Positions 33,086-44,678 of a stretch of 64,000 nucleotides of DNA are shown here, piece after piece. The position numbers were made by a program, and so were the translations under genes. Every line of letters begins with the position of its first letter. Position 1 is the first letter of the stretch. The DNA comes from Hydrogenophaga sp. NFH-34. Lineage in GTDB: Bacteria > Pseudomonadota > Gammaproteobacteria > Burkholderiales > Burkholderiaceae_C. The notes beneath the pieces were generated by a model. That model had not been told where the DNA came from. It did not search any database and was given only the letters and a program-made list of their open reading frames with translations. The DNA is taken from positions 1-64,000 of the forward strand of contig NZ_JACBGE010000019.1 of assembly GCF_021401345.1 (NCBI RefSeq), given 5' to 3'.

Positions 33086-34333
33086 TCACGAGCGGTAGTC
33101 GGCGTTGATCGACACGTAATCGTGGCTGAAGTCGCAGGTCCAGACGGTTTCAGTGGCCTCACCCCGACCCAACCCGATGCGCACCAGAATCTCAGCGGCT
33201 TTCATCACACGCTGGCCGTCCGCCTCCTGATAAGCTGGATGGCGCCCGCCCTGGTGCACCACGTGCACATCCCCCAGATGCAGATCGATGCCAGCGACAT
33301 CGAGATCGTCGATACCCGCGTAGCCCACCGCAGCCAGAATGCGGCCCAGATTGGGATCGCTGGCGAAGAAGGCAGTCTTGACCAGCGGCGAGTGCGCCAC
33401 GGCATACGCAGCCTTCAGACACTCCTGCGCATCGCGCCCGCCCTCCACCTGCACAGTGATGAACTTGGTGGCCCCTTCGCCATCGCGCACGATGGCATGG
33501 GCCAAGAAACGCGCCACGGGCAGCAGTGCCGCCAGCAAGGCCTGCCCTTGCGGGCTGTCCAGATCCGTCACCGCTGCATGGCCAGCCTTGCCGGTGGCCA
33601 CGACCACGAAGGAATCGTTGGTGGAGGTGTCCCCATCCACAGTGACGCGGTTGAACGAAGCGTCGGCGAGTCGGCGCGCCAGATCGTTCATCACCCCCGA
33701 CGCCACCACCGCATCGGTCGCCAGAAAGCCCAGCATGGTGGCCATGTTGGGCCTGATCATCCCTGCCCCTTTGGCAATACCGCTGGCCGTGATGGTCTGT
33801 CCGTCAACCGTGGCCTGGGAACTCATGGCTTTGGGCACGGTGTCCGTGGTCATGATGCCTTCGGCCGCTTTGAGCCACTGCGCCCCCGAAGCGCCATCCA
33901 CGCCCCCCGCATCGGCCAGGGCAGCAGGCAGGCCCGCCAGCAAGCGGTCCACCGGCAGGGGTTCCATGATCACACCGGTGGAAAACGGCAGCACTTGTTC
34001 ATGCTGCACACCCAGCGCCAATGCCAGCGCACTCGCTGTCTGGCGGGCATGGTGCAGACCGGGCTCGCCAGTACCCGCATTCGCATTGCCGGTATTGATG
34101 ACCATGGCGCGCACGCCGGCCTGGCTCGACAAATGCTCGCGGCAGACCTGCACGGGCGCGGCGGCATAGCGGTTGCGCGTAAAAACGGCCCCCACGCACG
34201 CCCCCTCGTCCAGCAGAAACACCGTCAGGTCTTTGCGGTGGGCTTTGCGGATGCCCGCTTCCGCCACACCGATACGCACGCCCGCAACGGGCAACAGATC
34301 CTGGGCGAGCGGCGCGTTGTAGTTCACGGCCAT
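33086..34333 (-). CDS. argJ: Bifunctional ornithine acetyltransferase / N-acetylglutamate synthase
   Basis: A 415-residue ArgJ that recycles the acetyl group in arginine synthesis. It self-cleaves before a Thr in the motif [15 protein letters not shown] (about residue 200), which is intact. Other blocks: [33 protein letters not shown] and the end [16 protein letters not shown]. Whether it is bifunctional or monofunctional cannot be decided here. Confidence 0.96.
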   Translation of the reverse strand: MAVNYNAPLAQDLLPVAGVRIGVAEAGIRKAHRKDLTVFLLDEGACVGAVFTRNRYAAAPVQVCREHLSSQAGVRAMVINTGNANAGTGEPGLHHARQTASALALALGVQHEQVLPFSTGVIMEPLPVDRLLAGLPAALADAGGVDGASGAQWLKAAEGIMTTDTVPKAMSSQATVDGQTITASGIAKGAGMIRPNMATMLGFLATDAVVASGVMNDLARRLADASFNRVTVDGDTSTNDSFVVVATGKAGHAAVTDLDSPQGQALLAALLPVARFLAHAIVRDGEGATKFITVQVEGGRDAQECLKAAYAVAHSPLVKTAFFASDPNLGRILAAVGYAGIDDLDVAGIDLHLGDVHVVHQGGRHPAYQEADGQRVMKAAEILVRIGLGRGEATETVWTCDFSHDYVSINADYRS

Positions 34334-34412
34334 GGCAACAATCTCCGATCAAAGAAACTCGTCGTACACCCTGCGGGAACCACCCGGGCCCCGTTCGGTA
34401 ACCGATCATGCC

Positions 34413-34429
34413 CCCGTGCCCCGCACGGG
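34413..34429. other. Small perfect hairpin downstream of secA
   Basis: CCCGTGC-CCC-GCACGGG is a 7-bp stem 8 bp after the secA stop codon (minus strand). There is no U tract, so it may protect the 3' end rather than terminate transcription. Confidence 0.4.
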
Positions 34430-34437
34430 ATGCGCTG

Positions 34438-37182
<2,745 letters not shown>

Positions 37183-37348
37183 AGTGCGGGCCCGCAGGCG
37201 CACCGAATGCGCGCTGCCAGGGCAAGAAAGATCGGAAGTCCCGAAAAGGGCTGTCGGAAAGCCAGAAACGACTCAGATGCCCGCCGACGCAAGATATTCA
37301 AGAGCAAACAGGCATTTTAGCTGCCGCTCCTGCTGCTCGCCCACGAGG

Positions 37349-38302
37349 TCAACGCCGGACCACCGACGCCTTGCTGGACACTTCGGCTGCCGCCATGTTT
37401 TCCCCCGCATCCAGAAAACGGCGCGGATCCTGCGGAACCCCCGAAACCCACACCTCAAAATGGAGGTGCGGGCCGGTGGAACGGCCCGTGGACCCCACGT
37501 CCGCAATTCGCTGACCCCTCTTGACCAGATCACCTTTTTTGACGTGTACCTTCGAGGTGTGGGCATAGCGGGTAATCAGGTTGTTGCCATGGTCGATCTC
37601 CACCATGTTCCCGTAAGCCGGGTGGTACTCCTGCACCACCACCACGCCGCCGGCAGCGGCCAAGATCGGCGTCCCGACGTCCGAGGGGAAATCAAGGCCG
37701 GTGTGCAGCGCCGAACGCCCCGTGAAGGGGTCGATCCGGAATCCGAACGGAGAACCGACACGCCCCCCCGTCACGGGTTCCTGTGTGGGCACCAGACTGC
37801 GCTGGATCTTCTGGTCAAACAGCCGCGACTCCACCGCTGTCAGCCAGTCAATACGGGAGCCGCTCGACACATCCAGTTGATCCATCGCCTGTCCGAGTTC
37901 GTCCACGGTCAGCGCGCGCTCGCCGATCAGCATGCCGCCAGCTCCGGGCAAGGTCTTGAAGTCCGCCGGATTCAAGCCCGCCAAACCGGCCACTCGCTCC
38001 CCCAGCGACTCGATCTGCATCATGCGGGCCTGCATTTCACCCAGCCGGCGCGCCATCACGTCCAGGTTTTCTCGCATATACAGCGACCGGGCATCGAGCT
38101 CCCCCTGCGTCACGATACGCGCCACCGAAGCAAAACCCGGCCAGCCTTTGCGCACCCCTTCCAGAAAAACCCAGTGGTATGCCGCGACCGCTCCGAGCAT
38201 CAACATCAGAGAGCCCAACGCTGCAGCACCCAGCAATTTCCACCCATTGAGATGCAGAGCCCGGCTCTGAGCCAACCAAGCATCCGTGATAATGATGTGC
38301 AC
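37349..38302 (-). CDS. M23-family (LytM domain) peptidase, membrane-anchored
   Basis: A 317-residue protein. One N-terminal membrane helix (about 22-45, LGAAALGSLMLMLGAVAAYHW) precedes a coiled coil and a C-terminal LytM domain. The zinc ligands are in HTGLDFPSDVGTPI (HxxxD) and GPHLHFEVWVSG (HxH), with the H of TRYAHTSK as third element. It probably cleaves peptidoglycan cross-bridges or activates amidases at division. The start is GTG 38302 with AAAGG upstream, 35 bp from the divergent DUF721 gene. It lies 166 bp upstream of secA. Confidence 0.92.
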   Translation of the reverse strand: MHIIITDAWLAQSRALHLNGWKLLGAAALGSLMLMLGAVAAYHWVFLEGVRKGWPGFASVARIVTQGELDARSLYMRENLDVMARRLGEMQARMMQIESLGERVAGLAGLNPADFKTLPGAGGMLIGERALTVDELGQAMDQLDVSSGSRIDWLTAVESRLFDQKIQRSLVPTQEPVTGGRVGSPFGFRIDPFTGRSALHTGLDFPSDVGTPILAAAGGVVVVQEYHPAYGNMVEIDHGNNLITRYAHTSKVHVKKGDLVKRGQRIADVGSTGRSTGPHLHFEVWVSGVPQDPRRFLDAGENMAAAEVSSKASVVRR

Positions 38303-38337
38303 GCTTGAACCTTTCCCAACGACCGCACTTGCTGCCC

Positions 38338-38655
38338 ATGAACGCAACACCTCGTCGCAGCGGCATGGTGAGCCTCGAAGAAGCCGTCACCCACGCTCCG
38401 ACCCTGGCCAGCCTTCAGCAACGAATCCAGGAATCCAGCCGCCACTTGACCATGATCCAGCAGCTGATTCCCGCACCCTTGCGGCGCCATGTCAAAGCGG
38501 GGCCCCTGCAAGACGACGACTGGTGTCTGTTGGTCGGCAATGCCACCGCCGCATCCAAACTGAGACAGCTTGTCCCCGCCATCCAGCAGGAACTGAACCA
38601 AAAGGGGGCAAAGGTTACCTCGATCCGCATCAAAATCCAAGCGGCATCGCGGTGA
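38338..38655 (+). CDS. DUF721 / DciA-like protein
   Basis: A 105-residue protein related to DUF721 (DciA), whose members help load the replicative helicase in bacteria lacking DnaC. The core reads EEAVTHAPTLASLQQRIQESS, then LIPAPLRRHVKAGPLQDDDW and LLVGNATAASKLRQLVPAIQQ. It lacks a long C-terminal extension. ATG 38338 is chosen over an in-frame TTG at 38305. It is divergent from the M23 peptidase. Confidence 0.8.
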   Translation: MNATPRRSGMVSLEEAVTHAPTLASLQQRIQESSRHLTMIQQLIPAPLRRHVKAGPLQDDDWCLLVGNATAASKLRQLVPAIQQELNQKGAKVTSIRIKIQAASR

Positions 38656-38717
38656 GTGAGGCCCCACGGAACGGGAAATTGACTCCCGCCGCATCTCAAC
38701 GCTCGGTGGGCAGACCG

Positions 38718-38793
38718 TGGTGCCGCTTGTCTGACTCGAACAGACGACCTATCGCTTACAAGGCGAGTGCTCTACCAACTGAGCTAAAGCGGC
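38718..38793 (-). tRNA. tRNA-Thr (anticodon TGT)
   Basis: A 76-nt tRNA on the minus strand. The acceptor GCCGCTT pairs with AAGCGGC, followed by A and an encoded CCA. The D arm TAGCTCAGTTGGTAGAGCA, anticodon loop CTTGTAA (TGT) and T loop TGTTCGAGTCAGACA are standard. A possible -10, TAGAAT, lies 26-31 bp upstream and overlaps the sspB stop codon. Confidence 0.97.
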
Positions 38794-38821
38794 CACAACC
38801 CCGTTTCCGAGGTTAAGAATT

Positions 38822-39319
38822 CTACTTGACGCGCTTGAGGTGCGATCGCCCGCCACCACCCGAAGTCGGGCCATCCGGTGGTAGCTCACCAGCCTCATCC
38901 GACACCGCCCCTTCATCACTGGGAACCGCACGCAAGGGCGTCCGCTCCGCATCGGCCGCCGCTGTGGGCAGGACCTCGGAGACAGCCGGCGGAGGAAAGG
39001 CCATGCCTTGCCCGTTCTCACGGGCGTAGATGGCGATCACATGGCCCACGGGAATGATGATCTCGCGGGCAACCCCTCCGAATCGCGCCTTGAACTCGAT
39101 GTAATCGTTGCCCAGACGCAAGCCGTTGGTGGCGTCAAAACTCACGTTCAAAACGATCTCGCCGTTTTTCACGTATTCCTGCGGAACCTGCACCGACGCA
39201 TCGACCTGTACAGCGATGTACGGAGAAAACCCGTGATCGGTGCACCACTCGTGCAGCGCACGCAGCAGATAGGGACGCGTAGAAGGGAGTTCCTGTTGAC
39301 TCAGACTCATGGAATCCAT
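38822..39319 (-). CDS. sspB: ClpXP protease specificity-enhancing factor SspB
   Basis: A 165-residue adaptor that delivers ssrA-tagged proteins to ClpXP. The conserved substrate-binding domain spans about residues 10-110 (STRPYLLRALHEWCTDHGFSP, then NVSFDATNGL and ARFGGVAREIIIPVGHVIAIYARENGQGM). The C-terminal tail is long, acidic and Gly/Ser-rich. It ends SHLKRVK, matching the short ClpX-binding peptide of the family. ATG 39310 is a possible alternative start. Located after sspA, as usual. Confidence 0.95.
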   Translation of the reverse strand: MDSMSLSQQELPSTRPYLLRALHEWCTDHGFSPYIAVQVDASVQVPQEYVKNGEIVLNVSFDATNGLRLGNDYIEFKARFGGVAREIIIPVGHVIAIYARENGQGMAFPPPAVSEVLPTAAADAERTPLRAVPSDEGAVSDEAGELPPDGPTSGGGGRSHLKRVK

Positions 39320-39357
39320 CAGATGGGCACCCAGATTGGCCGGGTGCCACAACCTTG

Positions 39358-39969
39358 TTACTTGCGCATGACCTTTTCCGAGGGCGTGAGCGCCTCGATG
39401 TAAGCCGGACGGGAAAAAATGCGCTCCGCGTACTTCAGCAACGGCGCCGCATTCTTGCTCAACTCGATGCCATAGAAATCGAGGCGCCACAGCAGCGGCG
39501 CAATGGCCACGTCCAGCATCGAGAAGTTGTCACCCAGCATGTACTTGTTCTTCAGGAACACCGGCGCCAGTTGGGTCAGACGGTCACGGATATGCGCTCG
39601 CGCTTTTTCCAGCGCCTTGTCATTGCCCTTCGCTGCACGCGATTCCAGCACGGACACATGGGTGAACAGCTCTTTCTCGAAGTTCAGCAGAAAGAGGCGC
39701 ACGCGCGCACGGTCCACCGGGTCGCCCGGCATCAGCTGAGGATGCGGAAAGCGCTCGTCGATGTACTCGTTGATGATGTTCGACTCGTACAGGATGAGAT
39801 CACGTTCGACCAGAATCGGCACCTGCCCGTAAGGATTCATCACGCTGATGTCTTCGGGCTTGTTGTACAGATCCACATCGCGGATCTCGAAATCCATGCC
39901 CTTCTCGAACAGCACGAAGCGGCAACGGTGGGAGTAAGGGCAGGTGGTGCCCGAGTACAAGACCATCAT
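39358..39969 (-). CDS. sspA: Stringent starvation protein A (GST-fold RNA polymerase-associated)
   Basis: A 203-residue GST-fold protein. The thioredoxin-like N-terminus starts VLYSGTTCPYSHRCRFVLFEK, and NPYGQVPILVERDLILYES with IINEYIDERFPHP is typical of SspA. The C-terminal helical domain ends with the YAERIFSRPAY segment. SspA binds RNA polymerase during starvation in E. coli. AAGGAG precedes the start. It follows petABC, the usual betaproteobacterial order. Confidence 0.95.
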   Translation of the reverse strand: MMVLYSGTTCPYSHRCRFVLFEKGMDFEIRDVDLYNKPEDISVMNPYGQVPILVERDLILYESNIINEYIDERFPHPQLMPGDPVDRARVRLFLLNFEKELFTHVSVLESRAAKGNDKALEKARAHIRDRLTQLAPVFLKNKYMLGDNFSMLDVAIAPLLWRLDFYGIELSKNAAPLLKYAERIFSRPAYIEALTPSEKVMRK

Positions 39970-40092
39970 GTGAGAGACTCCTTAATGCAAAAAACAGTGG
40001 AGGACCTGGAGAGCATTTGCTCGACACGGCCCTGCCACTGTGGGCAGCCAACCCCGACGCCTTGACGGCGGCAGGCCGGCTCCAGAGGAAAA

Positions 40093-40848
40093 TTACTTGA
40101 CGTCTTTCCAGAACGCTGCGTTCAGGCGCCAAGCCACAAGGGCAAAGGCCGCCAGGAAGATCATGACCCAGACGCCGATGCGCACACGGCTGTTCTGGGC
40201 CGGCTCCCCCATCCACTGCAGGTACGCCACCAGATCGCCTACGTTCTGATCGAACTCGGCCTGCGTCATCTTGCCAGGCTTTACATCTTGCCAGCCCTTG
40301 AGAACGTCGACCTCATGGCCATGGCTCCCCACTTTTTCCTGAACCGGGGCGCGCTCGCCCTGCAGCTCCCAAAGTGGGTTGGGCATGCCGATGCTGGGGA
40401 ACACCATGTTGTTCCAGCCGGTCGCCTTGGTGTCATCGCGGTAGTAAGTCCGCAGCAAGGTGTAAATGTAGTCGGCACCGGTGTAGCCCGGGCCCGAACG
40501 CGACCGTGCGATCACCGTCAGGTCGGGCGGGTTGGCGCCGAACCACTCCTTGGCCTGCTTGGGATCAATAGCCGCCTTCATCGTCTCACCGATCTTGTCG
40601 GTAGTGAAGGTCAGGTTTTCAGCAATCTGCTTGTCATCCAGCCCAATATCGCGCAAGCGGTTGAAGCGCATGAACGCCGCGGAATGGCAGCTCAGGCAGT
40701 AATTGACAAAGATCTTGGCGCCGTTTTGCAGCGCCGCCATGTCGTTGGTTCGGTTGGGAGCCTTGTCGATCGGGAAGCCACCACCCGCAGCCTGCGCGGC
40801 ACCGGCAAGACCCAAGGTGAGCACAAAGCCCAGAAGCATCTTTTTCAT
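40093..40848 (-). CDS. petC: Cytochrome c1 of the bc1 complex
   Basis: A 251-residue c-type cytochrome. The signal peptide (MKKMLLGFVLTLGLAGAAQA) precedes a heme site CLSCH (about residue 51). The axial Met is likely in the PSIGMPNPLWELQG segment. One C-terminal membrane helix (VWVMIFLAAFALVAWRL) anchors it in the inner membrane facing the periplasm. It passes electrons from the Rieske protein to soluble cytochrome c. Third gene of petABC. Confidence 0.96.
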   Translation of the reverse strand: MKKMLLGFVLTLGLAGAAQAAGGGFPIDKAPNRTNDMAALQNGAKIFVNYCLSCHSAAFMRFNRLRDIGLDDKQIAENLTFTTDKIGETMKAAIDPKQAKEWFGANPPDLTVIARSRSGPGYTGADYIYTLLRTYYRDDTKATGWNNMVFPSIGMPNPLWELQGERAPVQEKVGSHGHEVDVLKGWQDVKPGKMTQAEFDQNVGDLVAYLQWMGEPAQNSRVRIGVWVMIFLAAFALVAWRLNAAFWKDVK

Positions 40849-40877
40849 GGGGATATTTCTCCGCTGGGACTTTTGAC

Positions 40878-42293
40878 TCAATGGGCCGTGAAGTTCACGC
40901 GCGCGGGCACGGGCTTGAATTCACCCAGACGCGACCACCAGGGCATCAGCAGGAAGAAGCCGAAATAGAACAGCGTACCCACCTGGGACACACGCTCACC
41001 GATAGGCGACGGCGGCAAAATACCCAGGTAGCCGAGGATCAGGAAATTGATCACGAAGACGGCGTAGAGCCATTTGTTCCAGCTCGGACGGTAGCGGATC
41101 GACTTGACCGGGCTGTGGTCCAGCCAAGGGAGGAAGAAGAGGATGATGACCGCACCACCCATGGCCACCACACCCCAGAACTTGGCATCGATCGCCCACA
41201 TCAGGGCAATCAGCACCAGCGCAGCGCCGACAACCACGCCCTTGGCCAAACCGCCGAGCTTGGTCTTGACGACGCCCAGAACGGCGCCAGCCAACACACA
41301 AGCCATGAGGGCGTACATCATTTCGGTCGTTATCGCACGCAGCATGGAGTAGAACGGTGTGAAGTACCAGACCGGTGCAATATGCGGCGGGGTCTTCAGC
41401 GGATCGGCCGGGATGAAGTTGTTGTACTCCAAGAAGTAGCCGCCAAACTCAGGCGCGAAGAACACGATGGCCGAGAACACCATCAGGAACACAGCCACAC
41501 CAAACACATCGTGCACGGTGTAGTAGGGATGGAACGGCACGCCATCGGCCGGTGCATCCTTGGACCAGCGGTTGCCCTTCGGACCGGCCTTGATTTCCAC
41601 ACCATCCGGATTGTTGGAACCCACATCGTGCAGCGCCAGCAAGTGCGCCACCACCAGACCCAGCAAAACCAGGGGCACAGCAATCACGTGGAAGCTGAAG
41701 AAGCGGTTGAGCGTGGCATCGCCCACCACGAAGTCGCCACGGATCAGGATGGCCAGATCAGGGCCGACAAAGGGGATGGCGGAAAACAGGTTCACGATCA
41801 CCTGCGCGCCCCAGTAGGACATCTGGCCCCAGGGAAGCAGATAACCCATGAAGGCCTCGGCCATCAGTGCCAGGAAGATGGCACAACCGAAAACCCAGAC
41901 CAACTCACGCGGCTTGCGGTAGGAGCCGTAGATCAGGCCACGGTACATGTGCAGATACACCACCACAAAGAAGGCCGATGCCCCGGTGGAGTGCATGTAG
42001 CGAATCAGCCAGCCCCAGGGCACATCGCGCATGATGTACTCGACAGAGGCAAACGCCAGGTTGGCGTCGGGCTTGTAGTGCATCACCAGAAAAATGCCAG
42101 TGACGATCTGGATCACGAGCACCAGCAACGCCAGCGAACCGAAGATGTACCAGAAGTTGAAGTTCTTCGGAGCATAGTACTCCGACATGTGAACGCGGTA
42201 AGCCGAGAAAGCGGTAGGAAACCGGTTCTCGAACCAGTTCACGACCTTCTGGCCAGCGGGAGCATCGGGGGGGAGTTCTTTGAATTCAGCCAT
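40878..42293 (-). CDS. petB: Cytochrome b of the bc1 complex
   Basis: A 471-residue integral-membrane protein. Heme-ligating His pairs are in IRYMHSTGASAFFVVVYLHM and FFSFHVIAVPLVLLGLVVAHL. The quinol-site PEWY-like motif reads APVWYFTPF (PVWY in place of PEWY, as far as I can tell). Eight or more membrane segments are visible. It is the quinol-oxidising core of complex III. petA lies 33 bp upstream and petC 29 bp downstream. Confidence 0.96.
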   Translation of the reverse strand: MAEFKELPPDAPAGQKVVNWFENRFPTAFSAYRVHMSEYYAPKNFNFWYIFGSLALLVLVIQIVTGIFLVMHYKPDANLAFASVEYIMRDVPWGWLIRYMHSTGASAFFVVVYLHMYRGLIYGSYRKPRELVWVFGCAIFLALMAEAFMGYLLPWGQMSYWGAQVIVNLFSAIPFVGPDLAILIRGDFVVGDATLNRFFSFHVIAVPLVLLGLVVAHLLALHDVGSNNPDGVEIKAGPKGNRWSKDAPADGVPFHPYYTVHDVFGVAVFLMVFSAIVFFAPEFGGYFLEYNNFIPADPLKTPPHIAPVWYFTPFYSMLRAITTEMMYALMACVLAGAVLGVVKTKLGGLAKGVVVGAALVLIALMWAIDAKFWGVVAMGGAVIILFFLPWLDHSPVKSIRYRPSWNKWLYAVFVINFLILGYLGILPPSPIGERVSQVGTLFYFGFFLLMPWWSRLGEFKPVPARVNFTAH

Positions 42294-42326
42294 GTCAGCC
42301 TCTGTTGGTCGGTGCGCCAGGGCCTG

Positions 42327-42935
42327 TCAGGCCTTCTTGTCTTCGCCGATGAGCAGCACCGTGTCCGACACGTAGTAGTGCGGCGGCACTTCCAGATTGT
42401 CCGGAGCCGGCTTGTTCTTGAACACCCGGCCCGCCAGGTCGAAAGTGGAACCATGGCAAGGGCAGAGGAAACCGCCCTTCCAGTCTTCAGGCAACGAAGG
42501 CTGCGCACCAACGGCGAACTTGTCGATAGGCGAACACCCCAGGTGCGAACAGATGCCCACGCCCACAAACACCTCGGGCTTGATGGAGCGGTGGCGGTTC
42601 TTGGCGTACTCCGGCGTGGGATACGCCTTGCGATCGGAATTCGGGTCGGCCAGTTGCGCCTCGTCCTCTTCCAGCGACTTGAGCTGCTCGGCCGTGCGCT
42701 TCATGATCCACACTGGCTTGCCTCGCCACTCCACAACGATTTTCTCGCCAGGCTGGACGGCCGAAATATCGACCTCGACCGCAGCGCCAGCGGCCTTGGC
42801 CCGCTCCGACGGCTGGAAGGTGCTCACGAAAGGCACGGCAACGGCTGCGGCTCCCACGCCACCCATGGCGCAGGAAGTGATCAGCCAGGTTCGGCGACTG
42901 CTGTCCACAGTCGCATCGACGGTTGCTTCACTCAT
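42327..42935 (-). CDS. petA: Rieske iron-sulfur protein of the bc1 complex
   Basis: A 202-residue protein. The N-terminal anchor (RTWLITSCAMGGVGAAAVAVPFV) follows a twin-Arg-like RRTW and suggests Tat insertion; tatABC is present at 47.0-48.6 kb. The [2Fe-2S] ligands are in CSHLGCSP and FLCPCHGSTFD. A -10-like TACAAT lies about 53-58 bp upstream (42988-42993, minus). First gene of petABC. Confidence 0.97.
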   Translation of the reverse strand: MSEATVDATVDSSRRTWLITSCAMGGVGAAAVAVPFVSTFQPSERAKAAGAAVEVDISAVQPGEKIVVEWRGKPVWIMKRTAEQLKSLEEDEAQLADPNSDRKAYPTPEYAKNRHRSIKPEVFVGVGICSHLGCSPIDKFAVGAQPSLPEDWKGGFLCPCHGSTFDLAGRVFKNKPAPDNLEVPPHYYVSDTVLLIGEDKKA

Positions 42936-43116
42936 GGGGAACTTTCAATGACGTTTCGAAACGGGGCAATACCAAGGTCAACATTGCATTGTACCGAAGC
43001 CCAAAACCGCCTCCCGAACCTTTCGGGACACAGCACCAGCCAGGGTCAGCCCCTTGCCTTCGGCAAAAGAGCCCCTCCGTTAATACCAAGGTGCTCTGTG
43101 AGAAAATGAAAACAAG

Positions 43117-43139
43117 AGGGCTGCACGGTGCAGCCCTCG
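43117..43139 (+). promoter_or_regulatory. Hairpin in the mscL 5' leader next to the ribosome-binding site
   Basis: GAGGGCTGCA-CGG-TGCAGCCCTC is a perfect 10-bp stem ending 4 bp before the GGAG at 43144-43147. A stable hairpin this close to the ribosome-binding site could affect translation. It has no T run, so it is not a typical terminator. Confidence 0.5.
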
Positions 43140-43154
43140 CCGCGGAGCGCGATG

Positions 43155-43568
43155 ATGAGCATAGCGAGTGAATTCAAAGAATTCGCCCTGAAGGGCAATG
43201 TGATGGACTTGGCAGTTGGCGTCATCATTGGGGGGGCGTTTGGCAAGATCGTCAGCTCTCTGGTGGATGACGTGATCATGCCGGTGGTCAGCAAGATTTT
43301 TGGCGGGCTGGATTTTTCCAGCTACTACGTCCCTCTGGCGGGACAGGCTGCGGGCTTGCCTTTGGCCAAGGCCAAGGAAGCTGGCGCAGTGCTCGCCTAC
43401 GGCAACTTCATCACCATCGCACTCAACTTCATCATCCTGGCGTTTGTCATCTTCGTGATGGTCAAGCAGGTCAACCGCCTCAAGCGCGAGACCCCTCCGC
43501 CGCCGCCAGCAGGCCCGACGGAGGAGGTGCAGTTGCTGCGAGACATCCGCGATAGCCTGCGCAAATAA
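43155..43568 (+). CDS. mscL: Large-conductance mechanosensitive channel
   Basis: A 137-residue channel that opens under osmotic down-shock. The N-terminal helix [33 protein letters not shown] is the pore-lining TM1. TM2 is [21 protein letters not shown]. The C-terminal bundle has the usual Pro stretch ([22 protein letters not shown]). ATG 43155 is better spaced from GGAG than the ATG at 43152. Confidence 0.97.
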   Translation: MSIASEFKEFALKGNVMDLAVGVIIGGAFGKIVSSLVDDVIMPVVSKIFGGLDFSSYYVPLAGQAAGLPLAKAKEAGAVLAYGNFITIALNFIILAFVIFVMVKQVNRLKRETPPPPPAGPTEEVQLLRDIRDSLRK

Positions 43569-43589
43569 ACCCCTCGGACATCCATGGCC

Positions 43590-43614
43590 GCTGCCGGAGT
43601 CGGCAGCTTTTTTT
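43590..43614 (+). terminator. Intrinsic terminator after mscL
   Basis: GCTGCCG-GAGT-CGGCAGC followed by seven T residues (43608-43614), 21 bp after the mscL stop codon. Confidence 0.93.
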
Positions 43615-43623
43615 GCGACTGCC

Positions 43624-44667
43624 TCAGAGCTCGCCAGGCCCAGGCGACCGGGCAGCGGTCTGCCAGGCTTCGTCAAGCGCAGCCAAAAGGCTCGCCGCAC
43701 TGGCTTGACCTGTCCCTGCCAGATCGAAGGCCGTACCGTGATCAGGGCTGGTGCGAATCAGAGGCAGGCCCAACGTGGTGTTGACGCCGTGCTCCAACCC
43801 CATCAGCTTGACCGGAATGAGCCCTTGGTCGTGGTACATCGCCACCACGGCATCGAACGCCCCTTGCCGGGCCCGCATGAACACCGTATCAGGTGCATAC
43901 GGACCTGACACGTTCCAGCCGCGATCCCTGCCAGCCGCGATTGCTGGCGCAATCACTTCCAGTTCCTCTCGTCCGAACAGCCCCCCCTCTCCGGCGTGGG
44001 GGTTCAGTCCAGCCACCGCAATGCGTGCCTGCGGCAGACCATGGCGCGCAAAATAGTCGGCCGTAATGCGCAACGTCTCCAACACCTGATCGAACGTCAC
44101 CGCCGCTATGGCCTCCCGCAACGCCACATGGATGCTCACCAGCACAGTACGCAGCCCTGGCGCGCTGAGCATCATGCGAACCGGCATACGATCCGACGAG
44201 ACCCCCGCATAAGCCGCTGACAGCGCCTGCAGCATTTCCGTGTGCCCGGGATAAGGAACACCTGCCGCATGCAAGGCCTCTTTGTGGATGGGCGCGGTCA
44301 CCAAAGCCCTCGCCCGCCCGGCCAGCACCGCCGTTGCACCCCAGGCGATGCAATCCGCTGCAGCCCGCCCCGCAGAGGCAGAAATCCCCCCCCAGGACAC
44401 AGGCTCATGCAAAGCGCATGCCTGTATCACCACCGGAGCCCCTACCGGCACATGCAGCCACGCATTCAGATCGGACACCTCCACCCATTCCGGCCCAGCC
44501 CCCAGCAAGGCCTGCGCCCGCTTCAGCGAGGGCACATCGCCCGCCACCAGAACACGCTGACCCCATTCCGGCCGTTGCATCAAGGCCTTGGCAATGATTT
44601 CCGGCCCCACACCGGCCGGATCGCCCATGGTGAGGACGATGGGGCGGGAAGGGCGTTCGGACTGCAT
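43624..44667 (-). CDS. pdxA: 4-hydroxythreonine-4-phosphate dehydrogenase
   Basis: A 347-residue PdxA for pyridoxal phosphate synthesis. Typical blocks are PIVLTMGDPAGVGPEIIAKAL, TAPIHKEALHAAGV, YPGHTEML, GLNPHAGEGGLFGREE, and YHDQGLIPVKL; these supply the divalent-metal and substrate ligands. The start is ATG 44667 (a TTG lies two codons earlier). The Nif3-like gene is 11 bp upstream on the same strand. Confidence 0.96.
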   Translation of the reverse strand: MQSERPSRPIVLTMGDPAGVGPEIIAKALMQRPEWGQRVLVAGDVPSLKRAQALLGAGPEWVEVSDLNAWLHVPVGAPVVIQACALHEPVSWGGISASAGRAAADCIAWGATAVLAGRARALVTAPIHKEALHAAGVPYPGHTEMLQALSAAYAGVSSDRMPVRMMLSAPGLRTVLVSIHVALREAIAAVTFDQVLETLRITADYFARHGLPQARIAVAGLNPHAGEGGLFGREELEVIAPAIAAGRDRGWNVSGPYAPDTVFMRARQGAFDAVVAMYHDQGLIPVKLMGLEHGVNTTLGLPLIRTSPDHGTAFDLAGTGQASAASLLAALDEAWQTAARSPGPGEL

Positions 44668-44678
44668 GCGCAACCCCT

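Noticed and set aside
40881-43109. Open frame of about 742 codons on the plus strand across petA and petB
   Set aside because: Runs antisense through two certain genes and the gap between them; composition is His/Gln/Arg-rich and not protein-like.
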